Origin: Pyropia yezoensis
Lineage: Eukaryota > Rhodophyta > Bangiophyceae > Bangiales > Bangiaceae
Length of the DNA stretch: 64,000 nucleotides
Direction of reading: 5' to 3'
Assembly (NCBI GenBank): GCA_009829735.1
Contig: CM020618.1
Location: 11,933,119-11,997,118 of the forward strand
Positions 52,300-62,452 of this stretch are shown piece after piece; position 1 is the first letter of the stretch; each line of letters starts with the position of its first letter. The notes beneath the pieces were generated by a model, which saw only the letters and a program-made list of their open reading frames with translations, was not told the origin of the DNA and ran no database searches. Made by a program: the position numbers and the translations under genes.

Positions 52300-53358
52300 C
52301 TACCGCCCCGCCACGACCGACGCGTTCCCCCCTCCGCCCGCCAGAGCCACGCGAACGGTGCGCAGGTCCGCGACGGCAGCGTCCCCCCCCACCGCGCCCA
52401 CCAACTCATCCACAGAGCGCCGCTCAAAGCGGTGCAGCCGCTGACCTGGCCCGTCCCCGCCCGCCCCCACGAGCGTGGCGTAGCCCCACAGGTTGACCCC
52501 CCCCGCGTCGCCCGTCTTGACATCCACGCCCGCGAGTCCCCCCTCGCCCCCCCCCCCAACCAGCACGTCCGCCACCGACACGACCGCGGGGAGGGCGACG
52601 AGCAGCCGGCGGGCGGCAGACTGGTCGAGCCCCCGGCGCAGCGCCGCCTCCCACAGCCCCCCCCGCGGGGCGAGCGCGTCGAGGAGAGCAGCCGAGTAGG
52701 CCCGCCCGAGGCCCACCGTCGACGCGACGGGGTTGGCGCCGCGGCGGTAGCCCGCCGAGTAGGCGCCGTCCCAGTCGCCCAGGTCAACGACGCCCAGGTC
52801 TGCGAGGCCCACCAGGTGCGACCGCCCCCCGCGCAGCCGGCCCGCCACGGCGACCAGGTAGGCGGCGGGGAGGAGGTCATCCGAGCCCACCACCACCACC
52901 CCGTCGGTGGCGGGGTGGGCGGAGCGGCCCGCGGCGAGGCCCGCCACGTGCTTAGCGCCCAAAGGCGTGTTGGGGTGCTCGCTGTAGGTTGCGCCCGCGG
53001 CGGCCGCGACCGCCGCGACCGCCGCCCCGCCGCTGCCGGCGACATGGACGCCCAGCCGCACGTGGGCGGCGGCGAGGGCGGGCGCCCCGCGCAGCCGCGC
53101 GTAGTGGGCCAACACCGCGGCGGTGAGGGGCAGCCGCTGCCAGGCGGTCATGAAGACGAGCAGGTGGAAGGGGGGGGGGGGGGTGCCATCCTCTCCGCAC
53201 GCCCCGTGCACGACGCACGAATAGGGCCGGGGGCTGGCGGCGGCGGCGGCGGCAGCGGGGGGGAGGAAAGGGATGTCCCCGACGACGCTGCGGGGAGGGG
53301 AGAGGCCCGCGAGGGCAGTGAGGAGGAAGAGGATGAAAACCACCCGGGGGGCGCCCAT
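52300..53358 (-). CDS. Secretory-pathway GT-A type glycosyltransferase-like protein
   Basis: 352 residues from the ATG at 53358. A signal peptide or signal anchor covers residues 1 to about 27 (VVFILFLLTALAGLS). The fold signature of a family 2-like GT-A enzyme follows: LVFMTAWQRLPLTAAVLAHY, YSEHPNTPLGAK, the metal or nucleotide-sugar region VVVVGSDDLLPAAYL (GSDD at 158-161), then AYSAGYRRGANP, VGLGRAYSAALLDAL (216-230), LWEAALRRGLDQSAARRL, and VDVKTGDAGGVNLWGY near the C-terminus. The D-D motif, the GxGR and the W...N/R-GLD block occur together in a set of small glycosyltransferases of algae, bacteria and large DNA viruses. The sugar donor and acceptor cannot be told. No intron. Likely Golgi or secreted, perhaps in cell-wall polysaccharide synthesis (inference). 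Confidence 0.6.
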   Translation of the reverse strand: MGAPRVVFILFLLTALAGLSPPRSVVGDIPFLPPAAAAAAASPRPYSCVVHGACGEDGTPPPPFHLLVFMTAWQRLPLTAAVLAHYARLRGAPALAAAHVRLGVHVAGSGGAAVAAVAAAAGATYSEHPNTPLGAKHVAGLAAGRSAHPATDGVVVVGSDDLLPAAYLVAVAGRLRGGRSHLVGLADLGVVDLGDWDGAYSAGYRRGANPVASTVGLGRAYSAALLDALAPRGGLWEAALRRGLDQSAARRLLVALPAVVSVADVLVGGGGEGGLAGVDVKTGDAGGVNLWGYATLVGAGGDGPGQRLHRFERRSVDELVGAVGGDAAVADLRTVRVALAGGGGNASVVAGR

Positions 53359-54034
53359 GATGGACGGCGGACGGGCGTGGAGAGGAGTGGGGGGGTTGGC
53401 TAGTGGAGGGAGCGCATGCCGCCGGACGGCGGTCTGGGGTGGCGGAGCACGGGGGGCGGGGGGCGAGGCGGGGAGAGGTCGTGCGGCTGAGGGGGGCGTT
53501 CCACCCGCCCGCCGCGGCGCGAAAAGGACAGCGTGGCGGGGGGGGGGCGGGGGTGAGGACGGTGGGATGGTTGCGAGTAGGGGAAGGCGGGCAGAGTTGC
53601 CTTCGCCACACGCCGTCGAGGCCTGCTCACCACGCTCGACAGTGGTCGACTCGCGCGCGACCGTGGATCATCGTCAGCAAGGAATTCGATGACAAATTAC
53701 ATAGGTAGTTCCTAGTGCGAAATAAGCAACGCCCACATCCACCACCGCCCATGTGCACCAGCACCAGCCCAAGCGGAGACGCAAGGACCCCAAGAAAAAG
53801 ATAACCGATATAGGCCCCAAAGAAGGACCCACCTGTACATGCTGTTGGACTGAATACATGGCTATACATACGGAGCATCCCCCACTGCATCAGAGACAAA
53901 AGAGTCAACAAAACTAGATATGTCAGAAACCCACAGGTAAAGAAAAAAAGAGAGATAAAACAGGGAGGTGGGAGGCACACCGTCCTGCCATGGCACATCC
54001 CAAGCATGGCACACCCCGGGTCCCCAGCGAACGC
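53359..54034. other. Spacer between two minus-strand genes
   Basis: Promoter of the glycosyltransferase-like gene and 3' region of the SAPS gene. 53690-53960 is AT-richer and includes an A-rich patch (AAAGAAAAAAAGAG) near 53938. No gene seen. Confidence 0.45.
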
Positions 54035-56881
54035 TCACTGCATGCGGGTCTGCCAAGACGGCCGCCCGGCAGCCTTAGTGCCATTCCGCCAAAACAGGAG
54101 GCGGCCACCCGGCGCGCCGCCCCCGCCCCCATCCGACGCCGCGTCGCCGACAAGCGACGTCAGCGACCGCTCCCGCGAGTCAACGGCCAGCGCCAACGGC
54201 GACGCTGCCGACCGTGCCGCGTCGACCACCCGGTATATGTACAGGGTGTGGCCGCCGTCCTCGCCCAGTTGCTCCAGCTCCCGCGACGGCGGCGACGGGG
54301 GCGTCGGCGACAGCGCGCGGGGGTGGACGCCGCCTAGCGGGGGGGCAGCCGCGGTCGCCGCCGCCGCTGCCGCTACTGCCGCCGTGGCCGACCGGAACGC
54401 CGACACGTGCGATGGCCACGCAGCGGCGTCGGCGGCCGACGCGCCCGCAGTGGCGGGTACATGCTCCAGCCCGTCTGCCGGCCACGCGTCGACAGCGGCA
54501 GTCGCGGCAGCTGCCTCGGGCACTTCCGCGCGGGCGGACAACCAGGCAAGGAGGCCGGCCCCCGCGGGGGCCGGCGCCAGCAGCGCCCATGCCGTCGCCA
54601 CCCGCGCGGACGCGTTGACCGACACGTCAGCCCCGCCGCCGGCGCCGCCGCTGACGCCGGCACCAATGCCAACGCTGCGAACGTCGCCCCCTGAACGCGA
54701 CGGGGCCGTCTGCCCCGACTCTTCGGTGCTGTCCTCGGTGCCGTCGGCAGCCGGTGAGGCCGCCGCCGCCACAACCGCCGCTACCAGCGCCGAGACCCGC
54801 TGGGTCAGCACTGACACCGTCGGGTGCGCATCCGCGAGGCGCAGCAGGCACCGCCCGCCACCGGCCCTCACCAGCAGCGCCGCTGCCGGGCCAGCGCGGC
54901 CGCCCGCCACCACCGCATACAGGCAATCCACGATCGCCATGCGGGTGGAGCCCAGCGGAACCGGCACCGTCACCTCAGCCCCGTCCGCCGCCGACGGCCA
55001 ACCCACCTCGCCGCCCGCAACAGAATCTGCGCGAGGGCTTCCAGTCAGGTCACTCTCAAACGATGGCGACGCGGTGAGCAACGCCCGCCGGGCCGGTGGC
55101 AGGGCCTCTTCAAGAATGGCCAGCAGCGGTGCCGCCTGGCTCACAACAACCCGCTCCAGGGCGCTCGCGTCGAGCGCGCGCGCACGCACCCGCACAGTCT
55201 TGACGCCCGACGCCGCGGCAGCGCGCACCGCATGCAGGACGGTGGTAATGGCGCCAAGGGCAGCTTCGAGAGCAGCGGCGGACCGTGATGAGCCCGCCTG
55301 CCATGAACGCAAAGCGGCATCAAGAATGGCTGCGAGGTGGCCAGGCGTAACGAGCGGGTCCATCTCGTCGAGGGCAGAATTGTAGGTGCCCGCCGAGATG
55401 AGGCCCAGATGGCGCACAAAGGCCGCGTCGCCTGATTCCTCGTGCTCAGCGGGCTTGCGCGCCGCCATCATGGCTCGCACGCCAATTTCGGCGACGGTGG
55501 AGGCGGAAGCAGTCAAGACGCCCACCGCCGCATGCTCCGCCTCTGCCCGCACCCGGTCATCGCCGGCTGCGTCGGCCACGATTGCAGCTCCCCCCCGGTC
55601 GAAACCGTTGCCGTCGCCATCGCGGCCATGACGGTGCTTGTCATGGCTGCGGCGGCCATGATGACCGTGGTGACCGTGGCCATTGCGAGGCCTGCCTCCC
55701 GCGGCGGCTGACACAAACGCGGCAGTCAGCCGCCCCACCGCTCCTGCGTCGTCCGCCTGTCCCATCATGGCCACCGCCCGGCGGTGGGGGTCCGCAAAGT
55801 CAAACGGTTCCCGGTCGGCAAAGCCCCGCCGCTCCGCCACCAAGCGAGGCAGCAGCGTGGCAATGCACGGCACGCCGATATGGCGCACCAGGTTCCGCAG
55901 CAGCCGCGGGGTGTGGTAAAACGCGTCGGCCACCTTTGCGCGGTTCGTATGCAGCAGCGCACACAGGACCTGGCCGACGACAGCTGTGACGGCGGGTGGG
56001 CGCACCACCCCACCATCAAGGTAGGCAGTAAGGGTGGCCATGCAGCCGGTGCGCGCCAGGATGGCCTCCCGCAGAGCAGGCGGGCCGTGGACAATCAGTG
56101 TGGCGGCCACCCAGTTGGCCGCGTACTCCTCACGCGCGGGCACGGGCAGGAGTTCCACCTGCTCCTCGTCAGCCGCTGCGTACATGGCGTCCGTGGAGGA
56201 GGCGGAGCGGCGCGAAAAGTGGCCACCCTTTGGCCGCCGCGCCTTGGCCGGTGCACCAATGCTCAGCTGGCCGGGTACCACAAACGTGGTTCCATCCATG
56301 GAGACGGCAGTCGAAATGGGCGACGCTTGAGGGGAGGTAGCGGGGGAGATGGAAGTCGGCGAGATGGACGGCGACATCTTCTTGCGGTTCCTCAGAAACG
56401 GCAGCCGCGCGTCGAGGCTCGTCGCCCGCGGCGCGCTCACCGCCGGTCGATCCGACGTGAGCAGCAGCAGCAACGTCGGGAGGAGCTTGTCCGACGATAG
56501 CAGCTCCACCATCCGCTCGAGGGTCTCGTCGGGCAGCACCCCACCCAAGCGGGAGAGGAGGCCAAGGAAGGCCGCGACAGTCATGCTGCCACTCTTGAGC
56601 TTGTGTAGCGCCTTGCGCACGTCGGTCGGGGTGGCCGCCTTGACGACCGCTCCACCGCCGGCGAGCGGCGGCCCGCCGGGCCCCGCGGGCGGCCGACCCC
56701 GCGATGCGTCGCTCCCATGGCGCCCCGCGCCGCCGCCGGTGCTGAGGGCGTTGCTGCTGCTGTTGCTGTTGCTGCTGCCAAAGTGGCCACTACCGCCATG
56801 CAGGAGGGGGCCGCCGGGGCCGGGTCCGCCGCCGCCGCCGCCGCCTCCAAACCGCGGCAGCACCGCGCTCAGGACACCCAT
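54035..56881 (-). CDS. SAPS-domain regulatory subunit of protein phosphatase 6
   Basis: 948 residues from the ATG at 56881. SAPS proteins (yeast Sap155/185/190, animal PPP6R1-3) bind the Sit4/PP6 catalytic subunit. The N-terminal part has TPTDVRKALHKLKSGSMTV and LERMVELLSSDKLLPTLLLL. The diagnostic stretch is at about 251-351: EYAANWVAATLIVHG, GCMATLTAYLDGG, VVGQVLCALLHTNRAKVADA and FYHTPRLLRNLVRHIGVPCI followed by LLPRL. After a His/Gly-rich insert (about 400-430) helical repeats resume (VGVLTASASTVAEIGVRAMM; TYNSALDEMDPLVTPGHLAA; STRMAIVDCLYAVVAGG). The C-terminus is Ala/Ser-rich. Consistent single frame, no intron. The SAPS assignment rests on the block around 251-351 and on overall helical-repeat layout. 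Confidence 0.75.
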   Translation of the reverse strand: MGVLSAVLPRFGGGGGGGGPGPGGPLLHGGSGHFGSSNSNSSSNALSTGGGAGRHGSDASRGRPPAGPGGPPLAGGGAVVKAATPTDVRKALHKLKSGSMTVAAFLGLLSRLGGVLPDETLERMVELLSSDKLLPTLLLLLTSDRPAVSAPRATSLDARLPFLRNRKKMSPSISPTSISPATSPQASPISTAVSMDGTTFVVPGQLSIGAPAKARRPKGGHFSRRSASSTDAMYAAADEEQVELLPVPAREEYAANWVAATLIVHGPPALREAILARTGCMATLTAYLDGGVVRPPAVTAVVGQVLCALLHTNRAKVADAFYHTPRLLRNLVRHIGVPCIATLLPRLVAERRGFADREPFDFADPHRRAVAMMGQADDAGAVGRLTAAFVSAAAGGRPRNGHGHHGHHGRRSHDKHRHGRDGDGNGFDRGGAAIVADAAGDDRVRAEAEHAAVGVLTASASTVAEIGVRAMMAARKPAEHEESGDAAFVRHLGLISAGTYNSALDEMDPLVTPGHLAAILDAALRSWQAGSSRSAAALEAALGAITTVLHAVRAAAASGVKTVRVRARALDASALERVVVSQAAPLLAILEEALPPARRALLTASPSFESDLTGSPRADSVAGGEVGWPSAADGAEVTVPVPLGSTRMAIVDCLYAVVAGGRAGPAAALLVRAGGGRCLLRLADAHPTVSVLTQRVSALVAAVVAAAASPAADGTEDSTEESGQTAPSRSGGDVRSVGIGAGVSGGAGGGADVSVNASARVATAWALLAPAPAGAGLLAWLSARAEVPEAAAATAAVDAWPADGLEHVPATAGASAADAAAWPSHVSAFRSATAAVAAAAAATAAAPPLGGVHPRALSPTPPSPPSRELEQLGEDGGHTLYIYRVVDAARSAASPLALAVDSRERSLTSLVGDAASDGGGGGAPGGRLLFWRNGTKAAGRPSWQTRMQ

Positions 56882-57798
56882 GGCCCGACGGCCCGTCCGT
56901 CGTTGCGAGGGGGGTTGGCAGCGTCCGCGCGCACAGGACGACGCCCGTCGTCGGCAACAAAGTCGGCGGACAACGGCGACGCTCTTGTTGGCTGCGGCGC
57001 CCAGGAAGAGAATGCGGCGGGGGGGGGGAGCGGATGTGGAGGACCGAGGACAGTCCCTCGCTAGCGCAGCCCCGCACGAGTGCCCGTCGAAGAGGCGGCA
57101 CACGATATGACAGCACCAAACCAAGTCGGAGGAGGGAGCCTTCGTCGGCACACCAAGGGGTGGAAGGAAGGGTGCCGTGGCGGGGGGGGGGTGTGGCAAA
57201 CAGTGGCGGCAGCGGCACGCGGTCGTAGTCGGGCGAGGCCAACCTATGCCCACCACCCACAGCGTGGACCAGAGCAGAAGGAGGGGCGGGAACGTCGGCC
57301 GCAGCGGGGGGCGCGGGCCCGCTCAGAGGCTGCAAACTCGGCAGACCCTCGGCCTGGCTCTGGGCCCCACACGCGCACACAACCCGACACCGCCAGAATT
57401 TACAACTGTGCGACGGGTGCCTCGCTGCAACCACAGGCTGGCGCCAGCGAGAGACACCCCGGCCCGCCCCGTTCCCCACGCCCCATTCGCCCGGCCCACT
57501 CGGAACGCGGCGACGGTTGGCGCGGGCTCCACCCCAGCAACCACGTTGCGTGGGGACCTGACCTCCACAAAAACCCTGAAGATGAATATCTGAGCCGCCT
57601 CGCTGGCCGACAGCGAGACCGCTTGTGTGCGAACGGCGCGAAAACGAGAAGGCCTCGTGACGGCACCCTGCTGGCAGACCACGTTGGTTCTTCCGCCAGA
57701 TTTCTCCAGATTGACCGTTTGCCTCCAGGTGGCACCTCAATGGTCACTCTGCCGACCGGCGACCGTGGAAGGACCGTGGAAGGGATCCATACTGCACA
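56882..57798. promoter_or_regulatory. Upstream region of the SAPS gene
   Basis: Reads into the SAPS ATG at 56881 on the minus strand. No conserved coding signal on either strand. It ends at the left end of the inverted-repeat element. Confidence 0.35.
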
Positions 57799-58295
57799 TA
57801 CAGTCTGTATTGGGTAATGTCTGACTGGATATTGTCACGTCCGTGACAATACTCTGTCACGATCGATCGGCGATCATGGCCTCACAAAGGCCTCCAACCT
57901 GCAATAAACGTCGATCGTTGCCAAAAATAGCAGTGGGGTGGGCAAGGTACATGGTGCTTTTCCCAAAATTGGCCACCTCGGTGTGGGAACGCAACCTTCG
58001 ATGCAAACAGCAACAGTATCTGGCCCACTTGATCGCGGGACTGGTCCACATTACGTGCAGCCAATAGTAGGGCACGGAGCCCGCAGATCGCACCGGCCAC
58101 TGGCTGAGATGCATGTCCCTCCAGAGAATGTGACGGATGGGCACGTCATTTGTGCCATCTGCCCACGCATGCTGAGCAATCAAATCAGCACACGTTGCAA
58201 GACAAGCCTCGTGATTACATTGACCAATCGCATGCTCGACACGTTTTCGCAGGTTGCCGGAAGCGTCCGCAACCAGCACTCGCTGGCCGCAACCC

Positions 58296-58505
58296 ATACA
58301 GTCTGTATCCAGTTGTATGACCCCCTTGCGCACATTGTAGCCCACCCCCACTTTTACCCCTTTTTAACACTTCCACCAATGAGGTGCCTTCTTGGAACGA
58401 GTCGGGCTCTCAGAGAGCGTCCTGCTCCCTCATGCGAGGGAAATCTCCCAGTTATATGACCCCCTGTCATATAACTGGGGCGCATATAACCGGATACAGA
58501 CTGTA
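58296..58505. mobile_element. Nested small inverted-repeat element (210 bp)
   Basis: TACAGTCTGTATCC at 58296-58309 matches 58492-58505 perfectly in inverted orientation, and the similarity extends to 28 bp with four differences. It shares TACAGTCTGTAT with the ends of the surrounding element, so the two are probably related MITEs, one inside the other. Confidence 0.6.
58447..58479. repeat. Perfect 14-bp hairpin inside the nested element
   Basis: CCCAGTTATATGAC (58447-58460) and GTCATATAACTGGG (58466-58479) around a 5-nt loop. The GTTATATG word also occurs beside the right terminus, so it may be a subterminal repeat used for transposase binding (inference). Confidence 0.85.
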
Positions 58506-59246
58506 CTGGAAGACCCGGCCTGGTTTCACGGAACGACTTGGGTCCGCCTGTGAGATTCAAACGGCCAATAACCATGAAGGCCTGAGGGGGTCGTGAGGCC
58601 ACGTAGTTAACAACCCGAGGCCCGCATTAGCACACCAGACTGGAACCACCTCGCCCATTTCACCGGTCCACAGCAACCCACGGCAACCTGTGACACGGTT
58701 TGCGCAGTGGTCCCCGGAAGCCCGCAAACTGGCCATCGCCGAGCACGTGATCCCCACAACCAGCACTACCTACCAACATAATCGAGCTCCCCGAAAGTCT
58801 GGCGGACGTGTGACACGCCTGGAAGACCATCCAGGGGCGGTGTCGAGGTCCCGTCAAAGGTTGCATTCCACACCGATGTGGCCATTTTTTGGAAAAGCAC
58901 CATACAGTTGTGTCAGCCATGCCATGGGCCGTGACATTGCCCAATACTGACTGTACAGTACCTATTTACAAAGCCTGATACAGTGCGAGCTCAGCACGTT
59001 AAACAGTGTCGGTAAAATTGAACCACCAACGTTCAAGCAAGTACTGCAAGTGCCCACAGGATGCAATGTATTAACTACGTGCTTTGTCCACGGTAGTCGC
59101 AAGTCGATTGGATTTGCCAAACACGAGTGCATGAGGACGATTCAGACTTTTTCAATTCTTTTGGAGCTATCTTGTCTATTCTCATCCGCTCTACGCCCTT
59201 CCCGCGGCAAGAAAGGGCTGTCAGGCGCGTTCGCAGTTCGCGAACC

Positions 59247-59282
59247 GTCACACGTGTGACGACGGTATATACGGTATAAAAG
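59247..59282 (+). promoter_or_regulatory. G-box palindrome and TATA box
   Basis: GTCACACGTGTGAC (59247-59260) is a perfect 14-bp palindrome with a CACGTG core. TATAAAAG follows at 59275-59282. They lie about 95 bp before the ATG at 59376 and fit a core promoter for the Harbinger-like gene. Confidence 0.6.
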
Positions 59283-59375
59283 CTGCGAAAGAAACTGGAC
59301 AGGTCCGCTGTTACGGTATACCAAGTACATAAGTGATTTACACATTCGCAAGATTCCTTGAGGTTGACACACACA

Positions 59376-59920
59376 AATGAGTGTGACCAGAAGAAGAGCG
59401 GGGTGTTTGGCAGCCTTGCCCAAGTCGGACGCCACCGGAGACCATCCACAGTCCACGGCGCGGCGAACAGCATCATGGACCCCACTCCTATCTGACGTGC
59501 GGGTGCGTTTGTGACTTCTGTAGCTGGCACCCTGAATGCCCGCCGTGGTATGCTCTCGGACCCCTTTCAATACACTTCTGTTCCTTTTCCTTTTTCCCTT
59601 GTCCGGGCTCGGTACGGCGCCCTCTTTCCACGCGCTGTGCGCATGTCCGAGAGAACTTTCCACGGCCTGGTCGATGTCCTGCGCCCCCGCTTGCCGCGTC
59701 GAGGCTTCGCTGCGAAGATTCGTGCGGCTATGGCCCTGCGCTACTTGGGTGGCGGTAGCTACATGGACATTTGCGCGGCGTTTGGAGCGCATCCAGCCAC
59801 TTTGTACCGCGCCTTGTGGGACGTTGTGGACGCTGTGAACTCAAGCCCTGCCCGGCGCATCTGCGCGTGCGACCCGTTGAGTGACAAATTTCAATGACAG
59901 GACGCTGGCCAGATAGTTGT
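59376..59920 (+). pseudogene. PIF/Harbinger-like transposase, 5' fragment
   Basis: A first open piece starts at the ATG at 59376 (basic, about 46 codons, stop near 59514). A second continues from about 59511 with PFPFSLVRARYGALFPRAVR, MSERTFHGLVDVLRPRLPRR, KIRAAMALRYLGGGSYMDIC and FGAHPATLYRALWDVVDAVN. This is the helical, DNA-binding front part of PIF/Harbinger (DDE_4/HARBI1-type) transposases. The frame meets a stop at 59895, and at 59921 the LTR of a retrotransposon begins, so the DDE catalytic half is absent. The two pieces could be exons. The gene is broken by insertion, and its remainder may lie beyond the retrotransposon outside the window. Confidence 0.65.
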
Positions 59921-60389
59921 TGTGGCAGTATTGACCCCCAGGTAGGGGGGCAACACGTGCCATGCAAGGGGCGGCAGGCCACTAGCCTGATCCGTTCCTC
60001 CCCCTGCATTTGGGTCCATATTCCCTAAGTTTGGGATAGTTAGCTTAGTAGGAAATCCAACTTGGATTTGAGGGTTTTCTGCATTTATCGTCTTGAATTT
60101 TCGTGTGGCCCGGTGGGCAGGTGCTGGGGTGGGAGATTCTGAGTGGCGAGATTCTGAGGGGACCCTGGGGGGATAAGGGGAGGGACAGCGGGGCTTGGCC
60201 CTGCGTCCCCGTCCCGACCAAGAAACTGTTGGACCACACACCATCCTTTTGTTTGTCAGTGGGGGGTTTGCCCCACAACAGGGACAGAGTGTGTGCGACT
60301 TGCACTTCTTCCGGTTACCCCGACACGGGAGGCAGCCCTTGTACACCGCCCCAACTTGGGTGTCGTGTGTGCAAGTGGTTTTTGCCACA
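59921..60389 (+). repeat. 5' LTR of the Ty3/gypsy element
   Basis: The ends are TGTGGCA (59921-59927) and TGCCACA (60383-60389), a perfect 7-bp terminal inversion with the canonical TG...CA. The length is 469 bp. The 3' LTR lies outside the window, so identity and target-site duplication cannot be checked. Confidence 0.7.
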
Positions 60390-60391
60390 TT

Positions 60392-60409
60392 TGGTGGAGC
60401 AGCAGGGGA
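60392..60409 (+). other. Putative primer-binding site
   Basis: TGGTGGAGCAGCAGGGGA starts two bases after the LTR. It begins TGG, the complement of a tRNA CCA end, and would pair with the 3' 18 nt of a tRNA whose acceptor strand is CTGCTCC-A-CCA. Which tRNA is not known. Confidence 0.5.
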
Positions 60410-60508
60410 CAGAGGTAAACTTTACCTCCGGGTGCACCCGGGTGTAGGGGGCCCTCTGTCTCAGAGGAACGGTGGACTTAGACCGTGTCATACGGATCGT
60501 CAGCGAAC

Positions 60509-62452
60509 ATGGCTAGTTCGGACCCCCCGTCGTCCGGGGAGTACACGGGTGACGCACGTACTTCAGTGCCTTTGAATACTGGTGAGACACAGGTGGGTTT
60601 ACCTGGGGTCGCAGAGGGACTAAAGGTCCCTCAAGCCAGCAGGACTGGAAGTGCGGGCGGGCAACAGGCCACCCCGACTCAGTCGGGAGTTCACTCGGGT
60701 GACACTTCTGGTGTGGGTGGGCCGAAGTCTGGCCACCGTGTGGTACACTCAACGGGAACGTCCCAAGGGGTGAGGACTGTCCCCGCGGGTTCCACTCGGG
60801 TTGGAGCCAACTTTGGCTTGGAGCCGTCGCCAACTAGGCTTTCGGAGGACGGCGGACCTCCGTTGGTCGGCGATGGGCTCGCGCCCATGCCCCCGGTTGA
60901 GACCCCTGAGGAACGTGGTTACCCCTCAGGTGGACTCCCGGAGGCGGACCGAGACTCAACTGGAGTCGTCAATCCACTCCTCGCGGAAACTGTCCGTCGG
61001 GAGGCGACCAATGTGTTGCGGCAGACTTTGCCGGACTTGGTGGTCACGATGACGAATACAATTCTGAATCAGATTGTGGCGAGTTTGCCAGATGGCCGTA
61101 ATGTCCAGACCGGATCGGGGCTTTCGAGCCCGCAGGCGCCGGGGGAATCCCTCCTCACGCCTACCTCTGGTCGCCCCGAACAGGGGGCGACACCTGAGAC
61201 TCCCAACGAGGGAGCCACACCATACTCGGTGGGGCGTACGCCCTTCATGGGGGAGTTCCCCCCGGAAACGCCGGCGGCTACACCAAGCGCGCCGCGCCAG
61301 ACTATGGGCACTGAGGGTCAACTTACCCCAGTGCTACAGCGGCTGTTCCCTCAACGTGAGGTGCCGCCCAAGATCCAGGTAGCCAACCCGGTCTACCAGA
61401 GGATCTTTGACTGTGAGACCTACGCCCTCCACAACAAGTCGGGGGCGTATGGTCCTGACCAGGCCCGAGCCATGGGCCGTGCCAAGAAGAATGCACTTCA
61501 CTCTTTTGGGCACAAAGCGGAGTGGGATGGAACTCCCCCCCTCCGTGTCTTTGAGTTCCTACGTCGTTTCACAAAAGCCTGTGACGACAATGCCATAAGT
61601 GAAGGCATGGCTTTCTACATGCTACAGGAGTTTACGAAGGGAGACCTGCGGACAGAACTTATGTCCGTCATGCCCAGCTCCTCAAGTGGAGGCGCTGGTG
61701 GGGTAACGTCCTATTTGGAGCTCGTCAACTGGTTGTTGAGAGCCATGGTTGATGAAGCGGCGCTGGCTTCTCAAGTCGAGGAGTTTACGCAAGCCCATCA
61801 GGAAGAGGCGGAGGACGAGTTGTCCTTTGCGGAGCGAGTCCGTAAGCTCAACAATCTTTGTGGGTTTCTTCATCCACAAGCTGTGGTGAAGAGTCGGTTT
61901 GTGGAGGGGCTCCATTGGTCAGTCCGGATGGAGACCCGGGAGCATAACACTGCCCGGGCGACCCTGGCCGAGTTGGCTAGGTTCGCCTAACGCAGAGGCG
62001 AGGCCTACCGCAAGTTGCGGGAACAACGCCAGGAGCGTCAGTCCGAGTCGGCCAAGGAACGGGAGGAGGCGCGCCAGGCCAGAGAGTTGAGAGAGGCACG
62101 CCGAATCCGCAAGGAGAGGGTGGTAGCTGCCGTGGGAACTTCCCAGGGTATCTCTTCGTCTTCTCCAGTTGGGAAGACCCCTCCGGGAACTGACAATTGG
62201 TGTTGGAACTGCAACTCCGATGGACACTGGGCATATGATTGCCCCAAGTTGAGTAAACGCATCCAACAACTTGTTAGGAATGCGAGTAAGAAGTCGGCTA
62301 CGAACGAAGTACGTTCACGCCGCGAGGGTGGGTCTCGACCGGTGGTGGCGGTCGCCACACCCTCGGCGAAGGGGGCGGACACGTCGTCCCCGGACTCGTC
62401 GTCTTCCCCTTCGTCCTCAGATTCGGACGCCAAGTCGGCGGGAAACGAATGA
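60509..62452 (+). CDS. gag: Gag of Ty3/gypsy element, with in-frame stop
   Basis: From the ATG at 60509 the frame gives a Ser/Thr/Pro-rich N-terminus, a gag capsid-like helical region (PPLRVFEFLRRFTKACDDNA; ELSFAERVRKLNNLCGFLHP; KSRFVEGLHWSVRMETREHN), then a TAA at 61988-61990. The same frame stays open past it through a basic coiled segment (REQRQERQSESAKEREEARQ) to a CCHC zinc knuckle (CWNCNSDGHWAYDC, 62201-62242) and a Ser/Asp-rich end at TGA 62450-62452. The stop therefore separates capsid from nucleocapsid. It is either a single nonsense change in this copy or a read-through signal. The final TGA overlaps the pol ATG by ATGA. Confidence 0.85.

Larger units (their letters stand above)
57799..58955. 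mobile_element. TA-flanked inverted-repeat DNA element (1.15 kb)
   Basis: TACAGTCTGTATTGGGTAAT (continuing GTC) at 57799-57821 is an inverted match, 21 of 23, to 58933-58955 (TACAGTCAGTATTGGGCAAT on the minus strand). Taking TA as the target duplication leaves termini CAG...CTG, as in Tc1/mariner/pogo-type elements. No transposase is encoded, so it would be non-autonomous. It is AT-richer than the flanks. Confidence 0.65.
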
